From contig NZ_JALIRS010000006.1 of NCBI RefSeq assembly GCF_023337795.1, positions 124,001-188,000 of the forward strand: DNA of 64,000 nucleotides, read 5' to 3'. Under the pieces are notes generated by a model that was not told the DNA's origin, searched no databases, and saw only the letters and a program-made list of their open reading frames with translations. Made by a program: the position numbers and the translations under genes. Positions 25,710 to 34,363 of the stretch are shown here, piece after piece (the stretch's first letter is position 1; each line of letters starts with the position of its first letter). Source of the DNA: Lysinibacillus sp. BPa_S21 (lineage in GTDB: Bacteria; Bacillota; Bacilli; Bacillales_A; Planococcaceae).

Positions 25710-25744
25710 AACGTGAAGATCAACGAAATAATTATAGTACGATC

Positions 25745-25776
25745 GAGGTAGTTCCTATGGAGCTATCTCTTTTTTT
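25745..25776 (+). terminator. Terminator after the thioesterase-DUF423 operon
   Basis: GAGGTAGTTCC pairs with GGAGCTATCTC (one G-U) around three bases and is followed by seven T residues. Confidence 0.85.
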
Positions 25777-25848
25777 ATAAAGAAGTTTAAAAAAATGAAA
25801 CAAATTGTCCTTTTTGTGCGTACTACATAATGATTAGATTATTTTATC

Positions 25849-25960
25849 TTACGGTGGGTGGGCCAAATACCAACTGAAATAGGGAACTCAGGAGAGCGGT
25901 TTTGGCCTAAAGCCCCCGAACGCAGTTATGCCGGGCAAAGTTAATATGGTAAAATAAGTG
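25849..25960 (+). promoter_or_regulatory. Structured GC-rich leader upstream of ydjI, possible riboswitch
   Basis: After a plausible promoter (TTGTCC at 25805, CATAAT at 25826), about 110 bases of unusually GC-rich leader precede ydjI. CCAAATACC can pair with GGTTTTGG, enclosing an internal GGGAACTCAGGAGAGC. A second hairpin, GCCC...GGGC, encloses GCAGTTATGC. The mix of paired arms and purine-rich conserved-looking loops is like a riboswitch aptamer. I cannot match it to a known class. Confidence 0.45.
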
Positions 25961-25991
25961 ATAAGTATATAAGTTGAAGGTGGGAATAAAT

Positions 25992-27308
25992 ATGGGTTTA
26001 TTAAAAGCAGGAGTTGGCGCATTAGCAGGCGTTTTAGAAGATCAATGGCGTGAATATCTCTATTGTGAGTCACTCTCAGCGGATGTTCTTGTGGCAAAGG
26101 GTGTTAAACGTACTTCTAAACGAGGGTCAAATAAAGGCAATGACAACATTATTAGTAATGGCTCTATCATTGCCATTAATGAAGGGCAATGTATGATGAT
26201 TGTCGAGCAAGGGAAAGTAGTGGAGTTCTCTGCGGAGTCTGGAGAATATGTTTATGATACATCTACAGAGCCTTCGATTATGTATGGCAATGATTTGTCT
26301 GAAGGCATACTGGAAACATTCAAGCAGATTGGTAAACGCTTTACATTTGGTGGAGAACCTGCGAAAGATCAACGTGTGTATTATTTTAATAAAAAAGAAA
26401 TCGTAGGCAATAAATATGGGACACCATCACCGGTTCCTTTCCGTGTTATCGACCGTAATATCGGCTTAGATATTGATATTGCTATTCGTTGTCATGGGGA
26501 GTATTCCTATAAAATTGTCGATCCATTATTATTCTATACAAATGTTTGTGGAAACGTTGAGCGTGAATTTACTAGAGATACAATCGACAGCCAGCTAAAA
26601 ACGGAGTTGATGACTGCGTTACAGCCGGCTTTCGCACATATTTCTGCAAGCGGGGTACGCTATAGCGAAATACCTGCGCATACGGTTGCTCTAGCAGATG
26701 CCCTTAATAAAGTGTTATCAGAAAAATGGCTAGCTACTCGTGGTTTAGCAGTTGTATCCTTTGGTATTAGTTCTTTAAAAGCTTCTGAAGAAGATGAAGC
26801 AATGATTAAACAACTACAACGAAGTGCTGTGATGCGTGATCCAGGTATGGCTGCAGCTCATTTAACAGGTGCTCAGGCAGAGGCCATGATGGCAGCAGCC
26901 AAAAATGAAGGTGGAGCAATGACAGGATTTATGGGCATGAACATGGCGACACAGGCAGGCGGTGTTAATGCAGCACAGCTTTACCAAATGAATGAGCAAA
27001 ATAAACAGACTGCTCAGCAAGGACAAACAGCGACTAACTCAGGTGCATGGAAATGTGCATGTGGTAACGATAACACAGGTAAATTCTGCTCAAATTGTGG
27101 GACACCAAAACCTGCAGAAGAAGGATGGACTTGTACATGTGGTGCTGTCAACAAAGGCAAATTCTGTAGTGAATGCGGTGCTAAAAAACCTGCAGAAGCA
27201 TTACAATACGTTTGCGATAAATGTGGTTGGAAGCCAGAAGATCCTGCGAACCCACCAAAATTCTGTCCAGAATGTGGTGATGTGTTTGATGAAAATGATG
27301 TTAAGTAA
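25992..27308 (+). CDS. ydjI: SPFH-domain protein with C-terminal zinc ribbons (YdjI-like)
   Basis: From ATG 25992 (AAGGTGGGA upstream) the product has 438 residues. The first ~310 form an SPFH/band-7-like domain of the YdjI (virion core protein-like) family, with LKAGVGALAGVLEDQWREYL at the start. A Met/Gln-rich linker leads to three zinc ribbons: CACGNDNTGKFCSNCG, CTCGAVNKGKFCSECG and CDKCGW...CPECG. In Bacillus subtilis, ydjI lies in the SigW-controlled ydjFGHI operon with the phage-shock protein PspA and acts at stressed membranes. Here only ydjI and ydjG are together, and the order differs. Confidence 0.85.
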   Translation: MGLLKAGVGALAGVLEDQWREYLYCESLSADVLVAKGVKRTSKRGSNKGNDNIISNGSIIAINEGQCMMIVEQGKVVEFSAESGEYVYDTSTEPSIMYGNDLSEGILETFKQIGKRFTFGGEPAKDQRVYYFNKKEIVGNKYGTPSPVPFRVIDRNIGLDIDIAIRCHGEYSYKIVDPLLFYTNVCGNVEREFTRDTIDSQLKTELMTALQPAFAHISASGVRYSEIPAHTVALADALNKVLSEKWLATRGLAVVSFGISSLKASEEDEAMIKQLQRSAVMRDPGMAAAHLTGAQAEAMMAAAKNEGGAMTGFMGMNMATQAGGVNAAQLYQMNEQNKQTAQQGQTATNSGAWKCACGNDNTGKFCSNCGTPKPAEEGWTCTCGAVNKGKFCSECGAKKPAEALQYVCDKCGWKPEDPANPPKFCPECGDVFDENDVK

Positions 27309-27319
27309 GGAGATGACTA

Positions 27320-28426
27320 ATGATGCCAGCTCAAGACGCTGAAAATGCTAAACAAGTAGACCTTGATTTTGACGCCGAGTGTCCATCATGTAGTGCATCT
27401 ATTGAATTTAATCCAAAAACCGGAAAGTTAACATGTCCGTATTGTGGCTATGAAACTGAAATTGCAGCCCCAGAAAAACAAGAAGAAAAAGTTGCCCAGG
27501 AAATGGATTTTGCAAAGGCTGAAGAACGTGGGAATTTTAACTGGGGTGTCGAGAAAAAAACAGTTATTTGTAAATCCTGTGCAGCAGAAACGATATATGA
27601 TGCATTACAGGTGGCCGATAGTTGCCCATATTGTGGCTCCAATCAGGTCATGGAGGCAAGTGCTAAAAATACATTAGCGCCGAACGGAGTATGTGCATTT
27701 GAACTTACAGATAAGCAAGCGGGAGAGAACTTCCAAAGTTGGATTAAGGGCAAATGGTTTACACCGAGAGCCGCAAAAGAGAGTGCAAAGCCTGATTCAT
27801 TTAAAGGGGTTTATCTACCTTATTGGACTTTTGATACTAAAACAAGCTCAAGGTATTCTGCAAGTTACGGTAGACATCGCACAGTAACAGATAAAGATGG
27901 AAATACCCGAACGGAAACGGATTGGTATACCACAAGTGGCTTTTATCAGGAATTTATTGATGATCACTTAATAAGTGCAACGACCCGTTATGATCGAAAT
28001 ATGATGCGAAAAATAGAACCTTTTAATTTACTCAATAATAAAGCCTATAAACCAGAATATGTTGCTGGCTTTTTATCAGAACGCTACAGTATTGGTTTAC
28101 AGGACGGGTGGAGTCAGGCGAAGAGAGAAATTTCAAATCACCTGAATGCACAAATTACTTCAAAAATACGTTGGGAACATAATGCAGATGTAGTATCTAA
28201 TTTACACTTCTCAACCACACATGATGATATTACATACAAATATCTAATGCTGCCAATTTGGCTTTCTTCATTCCGTTACAAAGAGAAAGTATACCGCTTT
28301 ATGGTGAATGGTCAAACAGGTCGAGTAGGTGGGGATGCCCCAATTTCACCATTACGTGTAACGATTGCTGTTATTTTATCAATAATTGCCGTCGCAATTA
28401 TTTGGTATTTCTTTATGTCAGAATAG
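27320..28426 (+). CDS. ydjG: Zinc-ribbon protein with C-terminal membrane anchor (YdjG-like)
   Basis: The product has 368 residues. Two TFIIB-type ribbons are CPSCSASIEFNPKTGKLTC with PYCG, and CKSCAAETIYDALQVADSC with PYCG. Residues 110-335 form a soluble domain with KGVYLPYWTFDTKTSSRYSA. A single membrane helix (VTIAVILSIIAVAIIWYFFM) ends the protein. This matches YdjG of the B. subtilis ydjFGHI operon. It starts 11 bases after ydjI with AAGGAG and ends at a strong terminator. Membrane-stress function is inferred from the homologue. Confidence 0.82.
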   Translation: MMPAQDAENAKQVDLDFDAECPSCSASIEFNPKTGKLTCPYCGYETEIAAPEKQEEKVAQEMDFAKAEERGNFNWGVEKKTVICKSCAAETIYDALQVADSCPYCGSNQVMEASAKNTLAPNGVCAFELTDKQAGENFQSWIKGKWFTPRAAKESAKPDSFKGVYLPYWTFDTKTSSRYSASYGRHRTVTDKDGNTRTETDWYTTSGFYQEFIDDHLISATTRYDRNMMRKIEPFNLLNNKAYKPEYVAGFLSERYSIGLQDGWSQAKREISNHLNAQITSKIRWEHNADVVSNLHFSTTHDDITYKYLMLPIWLSSFRYKEKVYRFMVNGQTGRVGGDAPISPLRVTIAVILSIIAVAIIWYFFMSE

Positions 28427-28431
28427 TCATG

Positions 28432-28481
28432 AGCAGTATTCCTGTAGGGTATAATCTATACTTTGGAATACTGCTTTTTTT
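28432..28481 (+). terminator. Terminator after ydjI-ydjG
   Basis: AGCAGTATTCC and GGAATACTGCT are perfect 11-base complements, followed by TTTTTT. Confidence 0.9.
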
Positions 28482-28953
28482 CTGGGGTGGGGTATACGGC
28501 TGAATATTTTTAGGATATAGGATCAAAACCTTTAGTTATCACGGCTTTCATATTGAATGGTTGCATAAGCTATAATGATAAAGGAATTTTGAGGGATTTT
28601 TTTACACAGCGATACATGAAAAGTTTAGTGAAGGCAAATAAAGTGACACTAAATAGAAATATGCGTACTTAAAGCAACCTATTTTGTGATAAAGTCGTTA
28701 TTAGTGATGAGTTGTCAGAAAAAAATTCGCTTTATGGTTTGAAAGTATAAGCAAAAAGCCTATAAAAATAGGGCTAATTAGATTTGTGGAAGTTTGTTAA
28801 ATTTCAGGACAGATTTATTCCATAAAATAACGCCATGTGAAGTTGCCAATTTACTTGAAACAAACTATTATACAGTCAGAGAGCTTTTTTTCATGATATG
28901 AGCTGTGAATGTAATGTTATTCTTGGATAACATCTTGTATGGAGGTTTCGACA
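28482..28953 (+). other. Gap with a small decayed coding piece
   Basis: Codons from about 28782 to 28929 are open without a start and read DLFHKITPCEVANLLETNYY then TVRELFFHDM. It resembles the start of a helix-turn-helix or hydrolase-like protein, but no family is recognised. Nothing else is seen apart from AT-rich DNA. GGAGGTTTC at its end is the ykuI ribosome binding site. Confidence 0.3.
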
Positions 28954-30159
28954 ATGGATGCAATTGAAGTTTTAACAAATTTAGATCAAATACATGGGTA
29001 TTTTCAACCTATATTTAGCGCAGATGCGCATACGGTGATTGCCTACGAAATTTCCGGACAGTTACAAATTGAGGGTCAACAAATTAATTTAAAAGATTTT
29101 GTGAATAATGAAGATATTCCAGAAGAGTATCGTATAGACATGGAACATAAAATTCTACATGCTGCATTAGCTAAAGTAGAAGAAATCGGACAGGATATTG
29201 ATATTTATATCCCAAGTAACCCGAACTTACTCATGCAGGATTTTGGTGAAAGTCATTTTAATATTATTCAACACTACATTAGCGAAGAGGATTTACATCG
29301 TATTGTATTAGTTGTTTCTGAGCACCGTTTTTTAGGTGACATTCAGAAGTTGCATCATGCGGTACGATACTTTACGACATTTGGCGTCAAAATCGCCGTT
29401 CAGGAAGTAGGAGCGGAGAGTCATTTAGAGCATATTGCACTATTATCACCACAAATATTAAAGGTCAATATTCGAGACTTAAATTATGATTCTTGGTCTG
29501 CACAGTCAGATATGATTTCAGCAATTGGTAGTCTCGCTTATAAAATTGGCGCAAATCTTTTATTTGAAGGAATCGAAACTGTTTATCAATTACAGTTTGC
29601 TTGGAAGAACGGTGGCAGATTTTATCAGGGGCGATACTTAGCAAACCCTGCAATGACATTCGTTGAAAAGGATATTTTAAAGGAGCGTTTTAAGGAAGAG
29701 TGCCAGCAGTTTATAACCTCTGAAAAGAAAATTCTAGAGGCGCAGTATTTCGAATTGAAAAAACTAAAAGAGGAACTAGAGGCGATTGTTCATCGTGTTA
29801 AACCTTCCAGTGACAACATTGTACTTCTAGAAAATCTAGCCCAGCTGTTGGATAGTTATTCATTCCGTGTTTATATTTGTAATGAAGATGGCTTCCAACT
29901 ATCTCCAAACGTAATGCGTATTGAGGGGCAGTGGGAATTACAGCCGAGAGCAATCAATAAAAACTGGAGTTGGCGCCCGTATTTCCTACAAACAATCATT
30001 AAAATGCGCAACGATCAAAGCGGAGAAATCTCAGAGCTTTATCGAGATATAGAGACCGGGGAAATTACAAGAACATTTTCGATTGCCATAAACGAGCATG
30101 AGTATTTGTTCGTCGATCTTTCGTATGATTACTTATATGAACATAATATTTTTAGATAG
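28954..30159 (+). CDS. ykuI: EAL-domain protein, YkuI type, likely c-di-GMP sensor
   Basis: From ATG 28954 (GGAGGTTTC upstream) the product has 402 residues. It has an EAL domain (about 1-240) joined by a helix to a PAS-like YkuI C-terminal domain, ending with NKNWSWRPYFLQTIIKMRND and GEITRTFSIAINEHEYLFVD, very close to B. subtilis YkuI. The EAL motif is YEISG, the metal-site DDFG/DN position is replaced by QEVG, and KVNIRDL retains the lysine. YkuI binds c-di-GMP without clear hydrolysis; the further loss here supports a receptor role. A terminator follows. Confidence 0.88.
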   Translation: MDAIEVLTNLDQIHGYFQPIFSADAHTVIAYEISGQLQIEGQQINLKDFVNNEDIPEEYRIDMEHKILHAALAKVEEIGQDIDIYIPSNPNLLMQDFGESHFNIIQHYISEEDLHRIVLVVSEHRFLGDIQKLHHAVRYFTTFGVKIAVQEVGAESHLEHIALLSPQILKVNIRDLNYDSWSAQSDMISAIGSLAYKIGANLLFEGIETVYQLQFAWKNGGRFYQGRYLANPAMTFVEKDILKERFKEECQQFITSEKKILEAQYFELKKLKEELEAIVHRVKPSSDNIVLLENLAQLLDSYSFRVYICNEDGFQLSPNVMRIEGQWELQPRAINKNWSWRPYFLQTIIKMRNDQSGEISELYRDIETGEITRTFSIAINEHEYLFVDLSYDYLYEHNIFR

Positions 30160-30177
30160 TTCAACCATTGCTTATAA

Positions 30178-30216
30178 AAAATCGGAGTACAAAATAATTT
30201 GTACCCCGATTTTTTC
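30178..30216. terminator. Bidirectional terminator
   Basis: AATCGG-A-GTACAAA pairs with TTTGTAC-C-CCGATT and is followed by TTTTTT. It ends ykuI and, from the other side, the small minus-strand gene at 30225. Confidence 0.85.
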
Positions 30217-30224
30217 TCTATTTA

Positions 30225-30557
30225 TTATTTTAAAGGAACTCCAAAACCTAAGGCAGAAGCGATAGACACAATAGAGCTGATAACACCTAGTATGCTCGTT
30301 AACTTCTCTAATGGTTTTTTAGCTTTCTCTTTATCTCCATTTTCTATATGAGTTTGAAGAAGTTCAAAATTAGCTTCCGCAATATCTCGCTGTTCATCGG
30401 ATAGCTGTTGAATTTCTTCGTGAAGCTGTTGTAAAGCATAGATTATGTCATTTGGTTGGCTTGCTATCCCTTGTTGAAGTGTACCATTGTTTTCAATAGT
30501 TATATTACCTTTGTTTTCTCCAAAAGTTAGACCACCATATTTACTAGATTCACCCAT
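30225..30557 (-). CDS. Small protein: Gly/Asn strands, amphipathic helices, hydrophobic C-terminal helix
   Basis: The product has 110 residues. Residues 5-28 are Gly/Asn-rich (YGGLTFGENKGNITIENNGT), like short beta-helix stretches. Residues 38-82 are amphipathic helices (ALQQLHEEIQQLSDEQRDIA and an EKAKKPLEKL repeat). Residues 87-108 are a hydrophobic helix, LGVISSIVSIASALGFGVPL. Small proteins of this general layout occur beside putative immune-signalling genes; a membrane-acting effector is an inference. The ATG has its own TTAGGAGATGG site. The same frame also runs open upstream for 55 codons into the A10 tract of the preceding gene, so a fused 282-residue product is possible. Confidence 0.65.
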   Translation of the reverse strand: MGESSKYGGLTFGENKGNITIENNGTLQQGIASQPNDIIYALQQLHEEIQQLSDEQRDIAEANFELLQTHIENGDKEKAKKPLEKLTSILGVISSIVSIASALGFGVPLK

Positions 30558-30682
30558 ATAACCATCTCCTAAGATAATAGTTACTTGCCCAAGTTTTGAT
30601 ACTTTCTCTAATAAATGATTAGAATTTTCTTTGGCTAAAATATCAATAATTTCTCTTAAACTCTCAGGTTTATTTTGTTTAC

Positions 30683-31072
30683 TTAACCCGACATTTTCCT
30701 TTTTGTTAGTAATTTTTTTTTTGAAAAACTTTGTCTGAAATCCTCACTCAATTCAATAATGGGAATAGCGTTTAAAGGATCATAATTATTTTCTGTACCA
30801 CAATACTGGCAAGGAATGGAATCAATGTTTTCAAGTTCGGATTTATTAGCGGTTAAAATATTTCTACTACATTCCTCACAGTGAAACTCTAATTTTATAA
30901 CGAGTGCTTCTTGTTTTTCTAATTCAGATAATGTATCAATAACTACTCCAAGAGGTAAGTTAGTTATTTTTGCAATATAACTATGGTAAAATTTATCAAT
31001 TTTACTGATAGCAATTGCCTCAAGTGCATTATCTATTTTTTGAGAAATTTCCCATGGCTTTAAATTGCTCAA
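30683..31072 (-). CDS. Winged-helix plus zinc-ribbon protein, ends after an A10 slip site
   Basis: The product has 129 residues. Residues 8-60 look like a winged helix (YIAKITNLPLGVVIDTLSEL, EKQEALVIKLEF). Residues 65-91 form a zinc ribbon with C65xxC68 and C88xxC91. The zero-frame product ends SKKKLLTKRKMSG after an A10 tract. A -1 shift at the tract leads into KITNKKENVGLSKQNKPESL and onward to the gene at 30225 with no stop. It starts five bases after the SAP-domain gene, so it is in the same operon. It may act as a DNA- or protein-binding adaptor; unrecognised family. Confidence 0.65.
   Translation of the reverse strand: MSNLKPWEISQKIDNALEAIAISKIDKFYHSYIAKITNLPLGVVIDTLSELEKQEALVIKLEFHCEECSRNILTANKSELENIDSIPCQYCGTENNYDPLNAIPIIELSEDFRQSFSKKKLLTKRKMSG
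30713..30722 (-). promoter_or_regulatory. A10 slippage/frameshift tract joining two ORFs
   Basis: Ten consecutive A residues (minus strand) near the end of the zinc-ribbon gene allow a -1 shift. The -1 frame is open for all 125 intergenic bases and is exactly in register with the ORF at 30557. Transcriptional slippage at such runs is well known. A decayed single gene or a homopolymer sequencing error are alternatives. Confidence 0.5.
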
Positions 31073-31077
31073 TACTT

Positions 31078-32166
31078 TTACCTCGCAGAATAAATTTGGT
31101 AAATCAATTTTTCTCTAATATAATCTAATACAGGCTCAGACGCAAATACATTGAACTTAAATGTTTTTGTATTGACGCCGATTCGAATAGAATATTCTTG
31201 TTTCACACCATCAACACTATGTTCAAATAATATGGATCCCTTTTGTTTGGATAGATAAGGTTCTAAATAATTGTATAATGGCAAACCTCTTAGTTCTCTA
31301 ATACTGCCTAATCCTATTGTTTCAAGACCACTTAAAAGTAACAAAGTAAAAGGTGTTGTTTCTAAAATGCCTGTAATATCTTCACTATTTAAATTTTGCT
31401 CTAAAACTGATAATTCACCACTAGTATAGTATTCGTCAATTGCAGAAAGTATACTCACGATTGATTGACCCTGAGTTTCTTCAAATGTATTAACTGATCC
31501 TGCTGGTCTTCCTGTAGCATCAATAAGTCTTCCTTGAAGGATATCAGCTAAAGATTCAAGAGTACCTCCGTATTTCTCTAACAAATCATACTGTTTGAAT
31601 TCGTATTCTTCCTCAACAATTTTAGCAAACCAAGCAATAATTTTTTTGGCAATAGCTGAACTTGCTCGTACTTCAATTATTCCCTTAACTTCATCTATAT
31701 AAACTGTTGTAATTTCATGCTTAATGTATTCTCTTCGATTCGTTAAAAAGTAATCGACATTTACCCCTGTTCTATGAATAAATCTTAAATAATATGCTTG
31801 TGAACCTTCGATGTCGGCAGCAGCAATAATAGTAGGATCTACAGGAACATTTTTGCTAGTTGGTGTAACTATTGTTTCGAAAGGATTAAATGGCGATTTA
31901 TCAATTATCCTTTGTTTAAATCCTGTTAAATCAGTTTTATTTGTTACAAGGTACCAAGCTAAAAAAACCGCACCAGAGAAAATATTATTGTTTATCATTT
32001 TAAGAACATCGCCTTCAATATGCTCAAAAGAGTCCCACACTCTACTTGCTAATTCATTTACATTGCCTGTTGTTTCTAACTTCATTTTATTACAAATCTC
32101 TTTAAGTTGAGTTTTGTTTAATTTATGCAGGTCTTGGGGGAAAATTAAAGATTTAATTGTATTCAT
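31078..32166 (-). CDS. SAP-domain protein of unknown function
   Basis: The product has 362 residues. Residues 12-50 (LHKLNKTQLKEICNKMKLET then TGNVNELASRVWDSF) match a SAP motif, a helix-extended-helix module that binds DNA or mediates protein contacts. The rest is a mixed alpha/beta protein without a motif I recognise, with IGVNTKTFKFNVFASEPVLD near the end. No catalytic signature is seen. It is first in the minus-strand cluster 32166-30225. An upstream gap of 370 bases isolates the cluster. A role in conflict or DNA surveillance is speculative. Confidence 0.7.
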   Translation of the reverse strand: MNTIKSLIFPQDLHKLNKTQLKEICNKMKLETTGNVNELASRVWDSFEHIEGDVLKMINNNIFSGAVFLAWYLVTNKTDLTGFKQRIIDKSPFNPFETIVTPTSKNVPVDPTIIAAADIEGSQAYYLRFIHRTGVNVDYFLTNRREYIKHEITTVYIDEVKGIIEVRASSAIAKKIIAWFAKIVEEEYEFKQYDLLEKYGGTLESLADILQGRLIDATGRPAGSVNTFEETQGQSIVSILSAIDEYYTSGELSVLEQNLNSEDITGILETTPFTLLLLSGLETIGLGSIRELRGLPLYNYLEPYLSKQKGSILFEHSVDGVKQEYSIRIGVNTKTFKFNVFASEPVLDYIREKLIYQIYSAR

Positions 32167-32537
32167 TTAACACCCTCCAGAATTATATTCTGTGTTCGAT
32201 GAAATTATGACGTTTTATTAATAAATATAATATTATATGTATCGAATACCCAGAAAATAACATAAAAGTGTTGTTTGACATGAAATAATATGAATATGGA
32301 CGTATGGATCACTGTGAATAAAATTAGAAGAAGGAACTATCTGAAAGAGAAAATGCCGCGTTATCAGGTAATAATGAAGTGATGAAATGGTAAATACACC
32401 CATAATCGTAATTAAAGAGTCACTCGTACTTTTTATTAGCAACATCTAGATGGAGGACAAAAGGCAAGCTTGATGTCAAATGTCCCCCAATTGAATTACC
32501 TTTAAAAACTTTAAACGAAGATGTTATAAAAGGTTGT
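32167..32537. other. Non-coding gap before the SAP cluster
   Basis: AT-rich DNA presumably holding the promoter of the SAP-domain operon. A minus-strand 70-codon frame has no ribosome binding site and is not believed. No repeat or clear promoter consensus was found. Confidence 0.4.
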
Positions 32538-32879
32538 TTAAAGAATCTCTGTTAATTCGGAGTTTACAAACCTTTGGGCAGCTATAAGAACACCTGAAGC
32601 TGTTCTTCCATAAACGCTGTATAATCCGCCAGTTTGATTTGGAACGATTTCTACTTCATATTGAGCTGCATTTCCTACACTTGGCGTGACAAAAGTAGAA
32701 GCGTTTGCTGCTACGCTAAATCGAGTTGATGATAGTAATTTTCTTGTACCGTTAAGTCTATAAACATTGACTACTCCGGAAAGAATACCGCCAGTAAGAT
32801 TAAGAACTTTGATACGAACGCTAGTTGCATTAGATGGTAAATTTCCTGTATTTTCAATTGGACCAGTCGTTAAAGGCAA
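32538..32879 (-). CDS. Hypothetical beta-rich protein, possibly spore- or surface-associated
   Basis: The product has 113 residues, starting at TTG behind the ideal AAAGGAGGTG site. Alternating short strands (SVRIKVLNLTGGILSGVVNV, FSVAANASTFVTPSVG, QYEVEIVPNQTGGLYSVYGR) suggest a beta-sandwich. No signal peptide, membrane helix or Cys is present. I know no name for this family; similar proteins appear in spore formers, so a coat or exosporium role is conceivable but untested. Confidence 0.7.
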   Translation of the reverse strand: MPLTTGPIENTGNLPSNATSVRIKVLNLTGGILSGVVNVYRLNGTRKLLSSTRFSVAANASTFVTPSVGNAAQYEVEIVPNQTGGLYSVYGRTASGVLIAAQRFVNSELTEIL

Positions 32880-33159
32880 TTAAATTTCACCTCCTTTAAT
32901 AGAAGTATAATCTGCAGATTACATGTTCATTGTATTCAGGATCTATAGTAAAGCTCTAAACCTTTTAATCAGATTTCTATAAAAATGTAGATATTGATTA
33001 TTAAATCTTTCCTCTTTACCTATTAAATGAACCATGTTTTTCTACTATTTCGGGAGTGCCACCTAATTTTACTCTATTTGAGAGAGGTTATCAGAGCATG
33101 TTCCTTTTATTGAAAGGAGTTCCTATTCTGATATAATTAACGGAGAGAGGATGATAAGA

Positions 33160-33853
33160 ATGAGTAAAAATATTGTTGTTATAACAGGGGCTGGCAGTGG
33201 TTTAGGTGCAGCACTTGCTAAAAAATATTCGACGTTAGGTTATCACATTTGTTTACTTGGTAGAACGAAATCAAAGCTTGAGAATACGGCTAAAACGTTA
33301 GCAAATGGCTATTCTATCTATGAGGTTGATGTTGCTTCAAAGCAAATGGTCGGTGAAATAATTCATTCTATACAAGATGAATTTGGGTCCATTCCATTAC
33401 TAATAAATAATGCGGGTGTTGGCTATTTTGATCTAGCTGAAAACTTGGAAGAAGATGCCATTCATCAAATGATTGATATTAACCTAAAAGGAACAATTTT
33501 TTGCTCACAAGAAGTACTAAAAGGTATGAAAGAACGTAATGAAGGAACAATCGTCAATATTGTTTCTACAGCTGGCTTAGAAGGAAAAGTAACGGAATCG
33601 GTTTATAGTGCTAGTAAATTTGGTGTGCGAGGATTTACTGAGAGTCTAGCACTAGAATTACGCGAAACATCCATTAATGTATGTGCTGTATACATGGGTC
33701 CGTATGAGAACAGAGTTTTGGGACGGGATTTTTTCTGAGGAAAAAACTAAAACATTAATGGACCCTAATGACATCGCAGATATTATTATGAATAATATTA
33801 AACCAAGAAAAGCGTTAGCTGTAACTGAGGTTGTCATTAAAAATCAACGATAA
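33160..33853 (+). pseudogene. Short-chain dehydrogenase with one frameshift
   Basis: The ATG at 33160 has GGAGAGAGG upstream. ITGAGSGLGAALAKKY (cofactor TGxxxGxG), LLINNAGVGYF (NNAG), IVSTAGLEGKV (Ser) and SVYSASKFGVRGF (YxxxK) are intact. At about 33697-33705 the frame shifts by one base. The original ends GPYENRVLGRDFF, while the alternative continues MRTEFWDGIFSEEKTKTLMD and ends with a normal C-terminus at 33853. The catalytic core is intact, so a partly active product is possible, but the substrate-side end is wrong. Confidence 0.85.
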
Positions 33854-33867
33854 CATAATGATCTGAA

Positions 33868-33906
33868 AAAAGATGACCAGGCACTGCATTTGAGCCTGGT
33901 CTTTTA
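33868..33906 (+). terminator. Terminator after the SDR
   Basis: ACCAGGC pairs with GCCTGGT around 11 bases, with flanking A-rich and T-rich tracts. Confidence 0.8.
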
Positions 33907-34222
33907 CTATTTCGTAAAAATTACTAAGATACAGTAAATGTCCTTTATTTTTGTTTTGTTTAACATATAGCCTATTTTTTTGAAAAGTTGCTACAGTGAA
34001 AAATGCCATTGATTTGCTACTATTTAATGGGAAAAGTACTTCGTATTGAAACGTCATAATATTGAGATTCGTAGACAGACAGATTCCCAGCGGAAGTACA
34101 CATTGAACTCCCATTTGTTCAATCAACAATTGTTTTAGCCTTAGGTAAATGGAAATATTTATCCATATGGATGGGATATGAGATATTATTGAATTAATAG
34201 TGCTAGTTTAGGAGGGGTTATA
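33907..34222. other. Non-coding gap
   Basis: Nothing recognisable. A 104-codon minus-strand frame crosses the SDR terminator and lacks a ribosome binding site, so it is not called. Confidence 0.5.
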
Positions 34223-34363
34223 TTGAGTGATGATAATAAAAAGGGGATAGTGTTCTCGATTATATTCGGTAGTTTAGCCATTTTAATTGTAGTGTTTCTA
34301 TTGTCTTTTGCGTTTTTTGGCAAAGAAATACTAGACGCGTTATTTAATAATGGGGATTTCTAG
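34223..34363 (+). CDS. 46-residue single-helix membrane protein
   Basis: A TTG with AGGAGGGG eight bases upstream opens SDDNKKGIVFSIIFGSLAIL, then IVVFLLSFAFFGKEILDALF and a stop. It has a charged N-terminus, one long membrane helix and an amphipathic end. The near-ideal ribosome binding site supports expression. Function unknown. Confidence 0.6.
   Translation: MSDDNKKGIVFSIIFGSLAILIVVFLLSFAFFGKEILDALFNNGDF

Noticed and set aside
25849-25960. Assignment of the ydjI leader to a glycine, ZTP, cobalamin or c-di-GMP riboswitch
   Set aside because: Each shares short strings such as GGAGAG or GGGCAA, but none of the class-defining motifs appear in the right order.
33815-34129. 104-codon minus-strand frame
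   Set aside because: It overlaps the SDR terminator and has no ribosome binding site or recognisable pattern.
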